From contig JBAXKJ010000005.1 in the NCBI GenBank assembly GCA_037137375.1, positions 62,001 through 126,000 of the forward strand: a stretch of 64,000 nt of DNA, read 5' to 3'. The translations under genes were made by a program, and so were the position numbers. Below the pieces are notes generated by a model. The model worked only from the letters and a program-made list of their open reading frames with translations, ran no database searches and was not told where the DNA came from. This stretch comes from CAINVV01 sp037137375 (GTDB lineage Bacteria; Bacteroidota; Bacteroidia; Bacteroidales; Prolixibacteraceae). Of the stretch, positions 52,787 through 61,389 are shown piece by piece. Position 1 is the first letter of the stretch. Every line of letters starts with the position of its first letter.

Positions 52787-53818
52787 ATGAACTCCATAAA
52801 GCAGATTTTACTGGCCCTGATTTTCACGGTAGTGATAGTCCAGTCCCTGTCAGGACAAACTGGCGGTGAAGGAATATTCTCCTTTTTACAGCTGACTACT
52901 TCCGCAAAAACCGCCGCTTTAGGTGGGGTTCAGGTAGCCTTGCCGGATTCAGATCCCGGTATCGCGCTCCAAAATCCTGCCTTGCTCTCTGCCGAAATGA
53001 ACAACAGCATGTCTTTCAACTATGCCAATTACCTGGCCGGAATAGGTTTTGGTTACGGGTCGTATGCAAGAAGTCTTGGTAAATATGGAACTGCCTCGAT
53101 TGGGATACAATTTTTCGACTACGGACAATTTGTGGCTGCGAATGAGAACGGTCTGATTACAGGGAGTTTCAGTGCCTCCGACTATGCGCTGACACTCTCG
53201 TGGGCTAAGACTCTTGGTGAAAATATTACTGTTGGAGCCTCCCTGAAACCCATCTATTCCCATCTGGAAAATTACCGGTCCTTCGGCCTTGTGACCGATC
53301 TGGGTGTAGTTCATCGATCAAAAGACCGGTTAACAACTCTGGCGATATGCGCTAAAAGTCTTGGGAAACAGCTTACTACTTATTACGACGGCGGTGAATA
53401 TGAGAAGATTGACTGGTCCCTGCAAGTTGGATTAACCAGGCAGCTGCAATACGCTCCTCTTCGCATTTGTATTACCGCTTACGATTTAAACCACTGGAAT
53501 CGTGCGGTTTCAGCCATCGACCCAAACGGAATTGAAACCTATTCAACGGATCAATCAGCATTCGCTTCAACCTTGCGACACCTCTCTTTTGGTGCTGAGC
53601 TATTCCCGGAAAAAATAATAACCCTGAGGATCGGGTACAATTATCGCCGGCATGCAGACCTCCCGTCTGTGGCCCAAACCGGACTGGCCGGATTCACTAC
53701 CGGTCTGGGTATCAACCTTTCGGGAATAAGTCTCAACTACGGATTGTCGGGATATTACCACAGCGGAATGGTGCATAATTTTTCTCTTGCTGCGAATCTT
53801 TCGCGTCTGCACCGGTAA
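52787..53818 (+). CDS. porQ: Type IX secretion accessory outer-membrane protein PorQ
   Basis: A 343-residue protein with a signal peptide (about residues 1-23) and a beta-barrel-like pattern. The opening GGEGIFSFLQLTTSAKTAALGG is the PorV/PorQ family signature; length and sequence fit PorQ better than PorV. PorQ helps join the C-terminal domain-cleaving sortase PorU and PorZ to the surface attachment complex of the Bacteroidota type IX secretion system. The rest of the system is not in the window. cmk starts 63 nt downstream. Confidence 0.9.
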   Translation: MNSIKQILLALIFTVVIVQSLSGQTGGEGIFSFLQLTTSAKTAALGGVQVALPDSDPGIALQNPALLSAEMNNSMSFNYANYLAGIGFGYGSYARSLGKYGTASIGIQFFDYGQFVAANENGLITGSFSASDYALTLSWAKTLGENITVGASLKPIYSHLENYRSFGLVTDLGVVHRSKDRLTTLAICAKSLGKQLTTYYDGGEYEKIDWSLQVGLTRQLQYAPLRICITAYDLNHWNRAVSAIDPNGIETYSTDQSAFASTLRHLSFGAELFPEKIITLRIGYNYRRHADLPSVAQTGLAGFTTGLGINLSGISLNYGLSGYYHSGMVHNFSLAANLSRLHR

Positions 53819-53825
53819 TTCTTCC

Positions 53826-53852
53826 TTGCTTCATGCTGAATGATTATCTTTG
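53826..53852 (+). promoter_or_regulatory. Candidate promoter for cmk-ispH
   Basis: TTG at 53826-53828 and TATCTTTG at 53845-53852, a perfect TAnnTTTG, with a somewhat short 16-nt spacer, 29 nt before the cmk ATG. Confidence 0.5.
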
Positions 53853-53881
53853 CATCAAAGTAAAAAGAGAAGCAAATACCC

Positions 53882-54583
53882 ATGCCCAATATTTCCCCTG
53901 ATAATAAAATAGTCATTGCCATTGACGGATATTCCTCCTGCGGGAAAAGCACGGTGGCCAAAGAAATAGCGAAGAAATTAAACTATATATTCATCGATTC
54001 CGGCGCCATGTACCGGGCCGTCACCCTTTTCTGTCTCCGCAACGGACTGGTATCAAAAGGGTTGGTTAACCTTACTGAATTATTGAAAAAGTTACCTGAT
54101 ATTCGTATTGAATTTATAAATAATCCATTGACCTCACACAATGACATTTACCTCAACGGGGAGAATGTTGAGCTGGAGATCCGCCAGCTGGAAGTGGCAC
54201 AGAATGTCAGTCAGGTGGCTGCCATCGGGGAAGTCCGCCAGCTGCTGGTCGCCTTGCAACAGGAGATGGGACGCTCAAAAGGTATCGTGATGGATGGCCG
54301 CGACATCGGAACGGTTGTCTTTCCCGAAGCTGAACTTAAAATCTTCATGACAGCGGATCCGCGGATACGCGCGCAACGCAGGTACGATGAGATGATGGCT
54401 AAAAATGAGCAGGTCAACTTTGACGAGATACTCGCCAACATCGTGGAGAGGGATCGTTACGACGAGAGTAGGCTGGAGAGTCCGTTGAGGAAAGCCGAAG
54501 ATGCTATTGTGCTGAACAATAGCCATATGACTAGGGAGGAGCAGTTTCAGTGGATACTGGAGAAAGTGAGAAATGAAAATTGA
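53882..54583 (+). CDS. cmk: Cytidylate kinase
   Basis: A 233-residue (d)CMP kinase. The P-loop is DGYSSCGKSTVAKEIA near residues 15-30. FIDSGAMYRAVT is near residue 38 and MDGRDIGTVVFPEAELK near residue 137. The lid region RRYDEM and ERDRYDESR are typical. It phosphorylates CMP and dCMP. The stop is 11 nt inside the start of ispH, so the two are coupled; this pairing is seen in other bacteria. Confidence 0.95.
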   Translation: MPNISPDNKIVIAIDGYSSCGKSTVAKEIAKKLNYIFIDSGAMYRAVTLFCLRNGLVSKGLVNLTELLKKLPDIRIEFINNPLTSHNDIYLNGENVELEIRQLEVAQNVSQVAAIGEVRQLLVALQQEMGRSKGIVMDGRDIGTVVFPEAELKIFMTADPRIRAQRRYDEMMAKNEQVNFDEILANIVERDRYDESRLESPLRKAEDAIVLNNSHMTREEQFQWILEKVRNEN

Positions 54584-55445
54584 AGTTGATAAAGGATCAG
54601 GATTTTGTTTCGGGGTAGTCGAGGCTATCCGTCGGGCAGAAGAACAGCTCATCAATGACAAGCCACTCTATTGCCTTGGCGATATTGTCCACAATAATTC
54701 GGAGGTCGAAAGATTGAGCAAAAAAGGCCTGACCACTATCTCACACGAACAGTTCTACACCATGACCGATACAACTGTGCTTTTGCGGGCACATGGCGAA
54801 CCTCCTGAAGTTTACAAATATGCACAGGCCAACAATATCAGGTTAATCGATGCTACCTGTCCGGTGGTGCTGAAGCTCCAGAAAAGGATATTCAAGAGCT
54901 TTGAATCAGGTTTAAAAGATAATTCTCAAGTGGTAATCTACGGGAAAAAAGGTCATGCTGAAGTCAATGGGCTCGTCGGACAGACCAATGGTGAAGCCGT
55001 TGTGGTAGAAGGGATTGAAGACCTCGATCAGCTCGATTATTCCCGGCCCATCGTTCTTTATTCCCAGACCACCAAAGGACTGGAAGGGCTGCGCCACCTT
55101 ACCGAAGAGCTGAAAAACAAGGAAACAAAAGCTCCCATAAAAATTCACGACACTATCTGCAGGCAGGTTGCCAACAGAATTCCGGGTATCAAAAAATTTG
55201 CCACCCGGTTCGATCTGATCATTTTCGTCAGCGGGAAGAAGAGCTCCAACGGTAAAATGCTTTTCGATATTTGCTCCGGCGTCAATCCAAATACCAAATT
55301 CATCTCCGACCTGAATGAGATTGACCCGGTATGGTTACAAGGCATCGAATCAGTAGGAATCTGCGGGGCTACCTCTACCCCGATGAAGCTTCTTGAAGAA
55401 GTAGCTGATTATCTGAAGCTGATGGAATCGTCCTCAAATGTTTAA
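54573..55445 (+). CDS. ispH: 4-hydroxy-3-methylbut-2-enyl diphosphate reductase
   Basis: A 290-residue IspH (LytB). The three cysteines that hold the [4Fe-4S] cluster are in SGFCFGV near residue 12, DATCPVV near 94 and GICGATSTP near 268. The conserved HGE is near 69. It makes isopentenyl and dimethylallyl diphosphate in the MEP isoprenoid route and needs ferredoxin or flavodoxin. It overlaps cmk by 11 nt. A perfect palindrome follows its stop. Confidence 0.96.
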   Translation: MKIEVDKGSGFCFGVVEAIRRAEEQLINDKPLYCLGDIVHNNSEVERLSKKGLTTISHEQFYTMTDTTVLLRAHGEPPEVYKYAQANNIRLIDATCPVVLKLQKRIFKSFESGLKDNSQVVIYGKKGHAEVNGLVGQTNGEAVVVEGIEDLDQLDYSRPIVLYSQTTKGLEGLRHLTEELKNKETKAPIKIHDTICRQVANRIPGIKKFATRFDLIIFVSGKKSSNGKMLFDICSGVNPNTKFISDLNEIDPVWLQGIESVGICGATSTPMKLLEEVADYLKLMESSSNV

Positions 55446-55455
55446 AGAAACTTAA

Positions 55456-55482
55456 CAAAACAATAGGTTACCTATTGTTTTG
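55456..55482. promoter_or_regulatory. Perfect 13-bp palindrome between ispH and pfkA
   Basis: CAAAACAATAGGT and its exact reverse complement flank a single T. It lies 10 nt after the ispH stop and 27 nt before the pfkA ATG. It may be an operator; it could also form a hairpin that ends ispH transcripts. A TAATTTTG -7-like box at 55488-55495 follows, so the palindrome would overlap the spacer and -33 region of a pfkA promoter. Confidence 0.55.
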
Positions 55483-55487
55483 ATTTC

Positions 55488-55495
55488 TAATTTTG
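55488..55495 (+). promoter_or_regulatory. Candidate -7 box for pfkA
   Basis: TAATTTTG matches TAnnTTTG, 13 nt before the pfkA ATG. No clear -33 element is seen; the palindrome occupies that region. Confidence 0.4.
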
Positions 55496-55508
55496 TAAAA
55501 AATATCTT

Positions 55509-56531
55509 ATGAGTAAAGAATACAAATCACCTCTCCGCGACGATTATTCAGATAATCCAATTAAAAAAATCGGTGTACTGACTTCAGGCGGAGATGCCCC
55601 GGGCATGAATGCTGCCGTCAGGGCCGTCGTCAGAACAGCGATCTTTTACCAAAGAGATGTTGTTGGTATTTTCCAGGGTTACAAGGGTTTGATTGAGAAA
55701 AACTTCAAAAATATGGCTTCCGGCGACGTGAGTAACATCATTCAACTCGGGGGTACCATTCTGAAATCAGCCCGTTGCAAGGAGTTTCACCTGAGGGAAG
55801 GACGCAAATTGGCTTTCCGGCATCTCAAGGAAGAGGGGATCGACGCACTGGTTGTGATCGGTGGGGACGGAACTTTTACGGGTGCCCGTATTTTTGCTCA
55901 GGAATTTGGAATTCCAATTGTTGGCGTACCCGGAACGATAGACAATGACCTTTTCGGCACTGACTATACCATTGGTTATGACACTGCTCTGAATACCATC
56001 ATCGAAGCAGTCGATAAGATCAGGGATACCGCCACAGCGCATGAAAGATTATTTTTTATCGAAGTGATGGGCCGCGATGCAGGCTTTCTGGCACTTAACG
56101 GCGGAATCGCATCCGGTGCCGAGGCAGTGCTCATTCCGGAAGCAGACACCGATATCACAACCCTGGAGACCTATATTAAATCAGGGTACAGAAAAAGCAA
56201 AAACTCCTCCATCGTCCTCGTTGCGGAAGGTGAGAAGGCAGGTGGAGCTTTTAATATTGCCAGAATGGTGGAAGAACATTTCCCGCAGTATGATGTCCGG
56301 GTGACGATACTCGGTCATATTCAACGGGGAGGCTCCCCTACGGCTTATGACCGGATACTGGCCAGCAGGCTGGGCGTCGCTGCAGTTGAAGCATTGCTGG
56401 ACGATCAGCAAAGTGTGATGGTTGGAATTGCCAGCGATTCCATCGAACTCACCCCTTTCAGCAGGGCAATAAAATACGACAAAGAAGTGAATACCAAGTT
56501 GCTGGACACTATTCACATTCTATCTTCTTAG
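55509..56531 (+). CDS. pfkA: ATP-dependent 6-phosphofructokinase
   Basis: A 340-residue PFK. The nucleotide site GGDAPGMNAAVRAVVR is near residue 27. GGDGT near residue 119 has the glycine found in ATP-dependent enzymes; PPi enzymes have Asp there. PGTIDNDL near residue 142 has a Gly where PPi enzymes have Lys. The substrate-binding MGRDAGFLAL is near 186. It phosphorylates fructose 6-phosphate in glycolysis. The 3' end is 10 nt from the convergent SpoIIE-type gene. Confidence 0.95.
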   Translation: MSKEYKSPLRDDYSDNPIKKIGVLTSGGDAPGMNAAVRAVVRTAIFYQRDVVGIFQGYKGLIEKNFKNMASGDVSNIIQLGGTILKSARCKEFHLREGRKLAFRHLKEEGIDALVVIGGDGTFTGARIFAQEFGIPIVGVPGTIDNDLFGTDYTIGYDTALNTIIEAVDKIRDTATAHERLFFIEVMGRDAGFLALNGGIASGAEAVLIPEADTDITTLETYIKSGYRKSKNSSIVLVAEGEKAGGAFNIARMVEEHFPQYDVRVTILGHIQRGGSPTAYDRILASRLGVAAVEALLDDQQSVMVGIASDSIELTPFSRAIKYDKEVNTKLLDTIHILSS

Positions 56532-56540
56532 GGTTTTAAT

Positions 56541-57725
56541 CTAATAGAAATTGATTATTACTTCCTTAAAAAATTTCTCTTCCAGAAGTTTCACAATTCG
56601 TTTCACCACAAATTTCCGTATTTCCATTTCGATTGGTTGGTCTGGATCATGATGGGCCCAGTTGATACGTGTTCCAACTACAACCAGGATGCGATCATGC
56701 AACATCAGCTGCTTGACAATTTCTTCAGCAGGTGAGTTGCCATATTTCAGGTCGCTATTGTAGTTTTCCAGCAATTCTTCCACCTTGCCGATGGTCAGAA
56801 TTCCCTCCGTTACCAGGTGAAAACCTTCCAGTGAATACTGGGGAAGAGCATAAGGATTACTCAGCGAAATTTCAGTTTCAATCTCTTTGTCGAGTTCCCT
56901 GGCAATGATCTCAGCGGTAGTTCCGCCGCATACAATCTTTATTCCCTTGTAATCGTCGATCCTCTTCGCAAAATCATGGTCCTTGGCCTTGAAAAACGGT
57001 GGACCGGTAATCAGCAACATCTCCCGTGGATCCCTGAAATAGATGACACCGCAACTTGCATCATCCCTAAGGTGAAAACCATCATTTTGAATCGCCTTAT
57101 TTAATACTTTTTTAGACAGACGGCGTGCAGAAATATCGCTGCTCCTGGCTAGTTGTTGTACGACATAGGATTCAACATTTTCCTGCTCCCAGCCCATCTT
57201 CATTTTTTCATTCTCCATCCCTGACTGGGTAATGCCATCACTCATGAAAACGATCCGATCCTCCTTCTTGGCCTGAAATTCCCTGCACCGCAAAACCTTA
57301 CCAACATTTTCGTCGCCCTTGATCTTCAGCAGGTACTCCCTTGTCGGGGTAAAAGGAACCCCGTTCCTGCATATCACACTCTTCGGATTATCATAATTCA
57401 CGATTCTGACCATCCCATCACTTTCCAATTCGATGATGGTAAAAGTGGCATAATTCTTCACCCCCGAGCTATCCCGCGGAAGCGTCTCCATGATGATACG
57501 AGCCGCCGCCTCCGGTCGTTTATACAGAGCAGTATAGTTGAGCGCCATGGTGGCAGTCATGGTTGCGAGCACATTAGCCTTCACCCCATGACCGACTCCG
57601 TCGGATAGTACGAGGATCGTCCGGCCATCTTCCTTGATCAGTTTTGAGATGAATACATCCCCGCAGACCATCTCGCCGGAGGGTTGCTTCTGAACAAAAT
57701 CTATTTCAATATGAAACTCACTCAT
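56541..57725 (-). CDS. SpoIIE-type (PPM) serine phosphatase of the hydrogenase regulatory module
   Basis: About 394 residues. A PP2C/SpoIIE phosphatase core covers residues about 1-220: FVQKQPSGEMVCGDVFIS with metal-binding Asp, LVLSDGVGHGVKANVLA near residue 40, then FMSDGITQSG near residue 165. The C-terminal part (about 220-390) is a further domain I cannot name. ATG 57725 (MSEFHIEIDF) is chosen; a longer frame start overlaps the PAS gene more. It overlaps the end of the PAS gene by 8 nt, so the two form a pair. SpoIIE-type enzymes dephosphorylate serine on partner proteins in partner-switching circuits; an anti-sigma-type ATPase lies in the divergent gene run. Confidence 0.9.
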   Translation of the reverse strand: MSEFHIEIDFVQKQPSGEMVCGDVFISKLIKEDGRTILVLSDGVGHGVKANVLATMTATMALNYTALYKRPEAAARIIMETLPRDSSGVKNYATFTIIELESDGMVRIVNYDNPKSVICRNGVPFTPTREYLLKIKGDENVGKVLRCREFQAKKEDRIVFMSDGITQSGMENEKMKMGWEQENVESYVVQQLARSSDISARRLSKKVLNKAIQNDGFHLRDDASCGVIYFRDPREMLLITGPPFFKAKDHDFAKRIDDYKGIKIVCGGTTAEIIARELDKEIETEISLSNPYALPQYSLEGFHLVTEGILTIGKVEELLENYNSDLKYGNSPAEEIVKQLMLHDRILVVVGTRINWAHHDPDQPIEMEIRKFVVKRIVKLLEEKFFKEVIINFY

Positions 57726-58653
57726 CCTTTCTGTCTTCTCCGTATTTATAAGCGGCAACAATTGAATTCAGCATGTCTTCCGTCTGGGCAGCATTCTCGG
57801 CCAAAAGTGTAGCCACCTGCTGCACCATCTCAATATTTTGACGCTTTACCTTCATTGCTCTGCTGATGATCTCCTCGCGCACCAATTTTGGAGAAGAAAG
57901 ATTTCTGATAATCGCTCCGACGACCCTGTTCTTATAGATAGTGACCATCGAAATATGAAGCAGCATATTCTTGTAAGTCAAATCCCTTTCCAACATCTCC
58001 TCCCCTGTGTGAAGCAGTCCGCTGAACATTTTTCCTACAATTTCAGGTACCAGCTCTTTCACATCGGCACCCTGTAATCCTGGAATTGCTTCATATAACT
58101 CCTCTGTCTCTTCGCCCATCAGATGGGCAAAGGTCTCGTTGCAACTCACGACTTTCATATTTTGGTCGACGATCACGATCCCGGCCCTGATCTTTTGAAG
58201 CATGGCAGACGCAATGACAGAAGTCTCCTTCGCCTTCTCAGCTTTGATTTCCGCCTTTCTGCGGTCAGAAACATCGTAGAGGGAAGAGACAAATCCTTCC
58301 AATTTTCCGGCATCATTTCTAACTGCCGATTTATAAATCAACATATCCTGTACTACGCCATTGGCTAATTTAAACTGGTGTTCATAGACAATATCCGTTG
58401 TGGAATCTACTAACTCTTTATCCTTCAAAGATATCATATCAGAGATATCGGCACTATGTGATTCGGAATTTGATTTTCCAATCAGCTCTTCCCTGCTTTT
58501 TCCCATCAGTCTTTCAAAAGCCCTGTTACAAGTGATGTAGATCCCTTCGGTATTCCTGAAATTAATCGGGAAAGGAAGCGAATCTATTATTTTATAAGAC
58601 AGTTCGGGATCTCTGATGATGCCCGATAAAAATGCATTCTCTTCGTATATCAT
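57718..58653 (-). CDS. Double-PAS sensor protein paired with the SpoIIE phosphatase
   Basis: A 311-residue soluble protein with two PAS domains: the first about residues 15-135 (INFRNTEGIYITCNRAFERLMG), the second about 145-260 (GIVIVDQNMKVVSCNETFAHLMG). A helical tail (MVQQVATLLAENAAQTEDML) follows. No kinase or DNA-binding domain is present, so it must act through a partner, most likely the SpoIIE phosphatase whose gene overlaps it by 8 nt. The ligand (haem, flavin or Fe-S) is not clear. Divergent from the DRTGG-hydrogenase run. A heptamer repeat tract lies upstream of its start. Confidence 0.88.
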   Translation of the reverse strand: MIYEENAFLSGIIRDPELSYKIIDSLPFPINFRNTEGIYITCNRAFERLMGKSREELIGKSNSESHSADISDMISLKDKELVDSTTDIVYEHQFKLANGVVQDMLIYKSAVRNDAGKLEGFVSSLYDVSDRRKAEIKAEKAKETSVIASAMLQKIRAGIVIVDQNMKVVSCNETFAHLMGEETEELYEAIPGLQGADVKELVPEIVGKMFSGLLHTGEEMLERDLTYKNMLLHISMVTIYKNRVVGAIIRNLSSPKLVREEIISRAMKVKRQNIEMVQQVATLLAENAAQTEDMLNSIVAAYKYGEDRKDE

Positions 58654-58677
58654 AAATCAATCATTTATCATTCTCCC

Positions 58678-58729
58678 ACTTTAACCTTTAACCTTTATCC
58701 TTTAACCTTTATCCTTTAACCTTTTCCCT
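58678..58729. repeat. Heptamer repeat tract upstream of the PAS gene
   Basis: About seven 7-nt units (ACTTTA, ACCTTTA twice, then alternating TCCTTTA and ACCTTTA), plus-strand pyrimidine-rich, 25 nt from the start of the PAS gene. The remaining 58730-58967 is AT-rich. It contains a TAAATTTG match on the minus strand at 58746-58753 and otherwise no feature I can name. Confidence 0.85.
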
Positions 58730-58967
58730 TCAATTGTCTAAATTACAAATTTAAAATCATTCTTTCCGTTGATATTTCTCATGCTTTTTTTCAAAAATTG
58801 TAGATAATTTCAACACCACAATTTTTCGGAACTCCTTGTTTTGAAAGAATTTAAATTAGAAAAATCGATATAAACAATTTTTTTCATTCGTTGGTTTTTC
58901 GGAAATTTGAACAAAGTTTTTCAATAATAGAATATCCATTTTATTATTGTCTAAGAAACTGATATTA

Positions 58968-59312
58968 ATGAAGATAGAAAAGATTGTTCAATTGTTGGAT
59001 GCTAAGGTTTTATGTGGTCAACACCGGATTTCTGACGAAATCTCAAAGGCTTTCAGTTCGGATTTGATGAGCGATGTACTGACGCTCGACACAGAAAACA
59101 TCCTTTTACTTACAGGACTCGCTAATATCCAGACAATCAGAACCGCCGAAGTTGCTGAAATCCAATATCTTGTCATTGTTCGTAACAAAAAGATAACCAG
59201 CGATATTGTCGATCTGGCCAATGAATTAAACATGGTGATCATCGAATCACCCTTTTCAATGTACAAAGCCTCCGGTATTCTCTATGCCAATGGTGTAAAT
59301 CCGATTTACTGA
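58968..59312 (+). CDS. DRTGG domain protein
   Basis: A 114-residue protein of the DRTGG-type domain: MKIEKIVQLLDAKVLCG at the start, SSDLMSDVLTLDTENILLLTG near residue 28 and a final MYKASGILYANG. DRTGG domains are thought to bind small ligands such as nucleotides and often sit beside CBS domains or hydrogenase genes; the ligand is unknown. Start ATG 58968 is used; a TTG earlier in frame is weak. The stop overlaps the start of the anti-sigma-type gene. Confidence 0.88.
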   Translation: MKIEKIVQLLDAKVLCGQHRISDEISKAFSSDLMSDVLTLDTENILLLTGLANIQTIRTAEVAEIQYLVIVRNKKITSDIVDLANELNMVIIESPFSMYKASGILYANGVNPIY

Positions 59313-59728
59313 TGCAGACAGAGCTAAAGTTTACCATTGAGGGAGGGGATTTCGAGGGAGCAGGCATGGCAGCCAGTGCTACGAAGAAGGTTCTGAAGCA
59401 ACTGAACATTGAGAAGAAAGTGATTAAGCGCACCATCGTCGCACTCTATGAAGGTGAAGTAAATATAGTGGCCCACACTTTCCGGGGGGAGATAACCGTC
59501 CATATTTCCAATCACCGGATACAGGTTATCCTGAAGGACACGGGCCCTGGTATTGCAGATATCGAAAAAGCCATGTCCGAAGGATTCTCAACCGCCTCTC
59601 CGATGGTTAGGCAGATGGGTTTTGGCGCTGGAATGGGTCTTCCCAACATGAAGAAGAATGCCGATCACCTAACGGTTGAAAGCACTCCAAACGTGGGGAC
59701 TACCGTAACGATGATATTTGAGATATAA
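59312..59728 (+). CDS. RsbW-like anti-sigma-type ATPase
   Basis: A 138-residue single HATPase_c domain of the anti-sigma factor/RsbT-RsbW type. AGMAASATKKVLKQL near residue 18 leads in, then VALYEGEVNIVAHTF holds the N-box (Glu, Asn and a His), VILKDTGPGIADIEKAM near residue 70 has the DxGxG nucleotide motif, and GFGAGMGLPNMKKNADHL near 103 has the G2 box. It lacks a phospho-acceptor histidine. In partner-switching systems this type binds or phosphorylates a sigma or anti-anti-sigma partner. It shares the TGATG stop/start with the DRTGG gene. Confidence 0.9.
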   Translation: MQTELKFTIEGGDFEGAGMAASATKKVLKQLNIEKKVIKRTIVALYEGEVNIVAHTFRGEITVHISNHRIQVILKDTGPGIADIEKAMSEGFSTASPMVRQMGFGAGMGLPNMKKNADHLTVESTPNVGTTVTMIFEI

Positions 59729-59747
59729 AATATAAGTACAAAGTAAG

Positions 59748-60089
59748 ATGAAGGTTTCTGAATTGGTGAAAGAGTTAAATCTGAAGGTCTATTCCGGCAA
59801 GGAAGGCCTCGACCGCGAAATTACCGGCGGCTATGTCTCTGATCTGCTCAGTGATGTAATGGGTAACGCATCGGAAGGAGAAGTCTGGATCACCTTGCAG
59901 ACACACCGTAATGTAGTGGCCATCGCTTCACTGAAAGAGCTGGCCTGCATCCTGCTGGTAAGTTCGCTCGAACCAGAGCAGAGCGCTGCCGATCACAGCA
60001 ATGAAGAAAAAATCCCTGTATTGGGAACTTCTCTCTCAACTTTCGAAATAGCCGGATTGTTGTACCAAAAAATAAAAATAACGCGATGA
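59748..60089 (+). CDS. Second DRTGG domain protein
   Basis: A 113-residue paralogue of the earlier DRTGG protein, with MKVSELVKELNLKVYSGKEGLDREITGGYVSDLLSDV as its full signature region (MKVSELVKEL, then DREITGG YVSDLLSDVM). It ends ISTFEIAGLLYQK-like, as in the first copy. The two copies flank the anti-sigma gene, with the PHP gene starting inside its 3' end (4-nt overlap). Ligand binding is expected but unknown. Confidence 0.88.
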   Translation: MKVSELVKELNLKVYSGKEGLDREITGGYVSDLLSDVMGNASEGEVWITLQTHRNVVAIASLKELACILLVSSLEPEQSAADHSNEEKIPVLGTSLSTFEIAGLLYQKIKITR

Positions 60090-60826
60090 AACGTTTCAGG
60101 GCAGATCTCCATATCCATACAGTCCTGTCGGCCTGTGCAAATCTGGAAATGAGTCCCGGCACCATCGTCCGAAAAGCAAAAGATAACAACCTGGATCTGA
60201 TCGCCATCACAGACCACAACTCCACCCTGCACTGCAGCCTGGTAAAAGAACTTGCAGGCGAAGAAGGCATCGCAGTACTTTTCGGAGCGGAAGTTACTAC
60301 CCGCGAAGAAGTTCATTGCCTTGCCTATTTCAAAGATAAGGAGACCCTGGATGAATTCCAGGAATACCTCGACGAAAACCTTCCTGCCATCCGATATAAC
60401 CCTGATAAATTTGGTTTCCAGGTATTGGTCGATAAGAATGAAAAAATTATCCGCATGATAAAGAATTACCTGAACGTTGCAATTTCTCAAAGCATCGATC
60501 AGGTAGAGCAAAAGGTTCACCATTTAGGCGGACTATTCATCCCGGCTCATATTGAACGTCCGATGTTCGGCATCTTCAACCAGCTGGGTTTCATCCCGGA
60601 AACACTGGTCTGCGATGCCCTAGGCATCATGAGCCACAGCAAAGAAGATGAAATAAGGAAAAAATACAACCTTCCTCAGGATATCGCATTGATAAAAGCC
60701 TCCGATGCCCATCACCCGGAAATGATCGGCAAGGGTTTCACCACCTTTGAAATGAACGATCCCTCCTTCGAAGAAATAAAAAAAGCCCTGATGGGTATTG
60801 AAGGAAGGAAAACATTCGTAGCATGA
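60086..60826 (+). CDS. PHP-domain phosphoesterase-like protein
   Basis: A 246-residue PHP-family protein. Metal-binding DLHIHTVLSACA is near residues 6-17, ITDHNST near residue 37, FGAEVTTREE near 66 and a late SDAHHPEM near 202. PHP proteins are usually phosphatases acting on nucleotides or sugar phosphates. It overlaps the preceding DRTGG gene and the next ATPase gene by 4 nt each. In similar hydrogenase loci a NuoE/HydC gene often comes next; here it does not. Confidence 0.9.
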   Translation: MKRFRADLHIHTVLSACANLEMSPGTIVRKAKDNNLDLIAITDHNSTLHCSLVKELAGEEGIAVLFGAEVTTREEVHCLAYFKDKETLDEFQEYLDENLPAIRYNPDKFGFQVLVDKNEKIIRMIKNYLNVAISQSIDQVEQKVHHLGGLFIPAHIERPMFGIFNQLGFIPETLVCDALGIMSHSKEDEIRKKYNLPQDIALIKASDAHHPEMIGKGFTTFEMNDPSFEEIKKALMGIEGRKTFVA

Positions 60827-61371
60827 AGAATATTGCCTTACATATCCTCGATTTGGTGCAGAACTCGGCCCGTGCAAAAGCCGGTAAAGTTCTTATATCC
60901 ATAAAGGAAAATCCTGGTAAGGACAGTTATCTGCTTACTATCGAGGACGATGGTGAAGGCATGGAAGAAGAGCAACTGCAAAAGGCGACGGATCCTTTCT
61001 TTACGACAAGGACAACCAGAAAAGTCGGATTGGGCCTCTCTCTGATCCAACAGAATACGGAACGTACGGGTGGCAGTTTTTCAGTGACATCGGTACCCGG
61101 TAATGGAACCAAACTAGAAGCTGACTTCGTCATGAACCATCCCGACCGGTTACCACTGGGGGAAATCGATGATGTTCTGGTGCTACTGGCGGTTGGTCTG
61201 CCTCAGTTAAGACTGATTTATCACCACACAACGCCCGAAGGAGAATATAAATTTGACACGGAAATCATTAGAGAAATTATCGGAGACATTAAAGATAGTA
61301 ACCTGGAAATAAGGAATTTCCTAAGAGAGATGATCATTGAAAATTTAACAGAGATCAAGGCGGAAGCCTGA
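60823..61371 (+). CDS. Histidine-kinase-type ATPase domain protein
   Basis: A 182-residue protein with an N-box LVQNSARAKAGK near residue 11, IEDDGEGMEEEQL near 44 (G1 box), GLGLSLIQQNTERTGG near 70 (G2) and an SVPGNGTKLEADF end to the ATPase domain. It has no dimerisation helix with a typical phospho-acceptor. A further 60 residues follow that I cannot name. In related hydrogenase operons such a gene lies just before the [2Fe-2S] gene, so a regulatory or maturation role is likely but unproven. It overlaps PHP by 4 nt. Confidence 0.88.
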   Translation: MKNIALHILDLVQNSARAKAGKVLISIKENPGKDSYLLTIEDDGEGMEEEQLQKATDPFFTTRTTRKVGLGLSLIQQNTERTGGSFSVTSVPGNGTKLEADFVMNHPDRLPLGEIDDVLVLLAVGLPQLRLIYHHTTPEGEYKFDTEIIREIIGDIKDSNLEIRNFLREMIIENLTEIKAEA

Positions 61372-61389
61372 AATATTTAATCCAAAACC

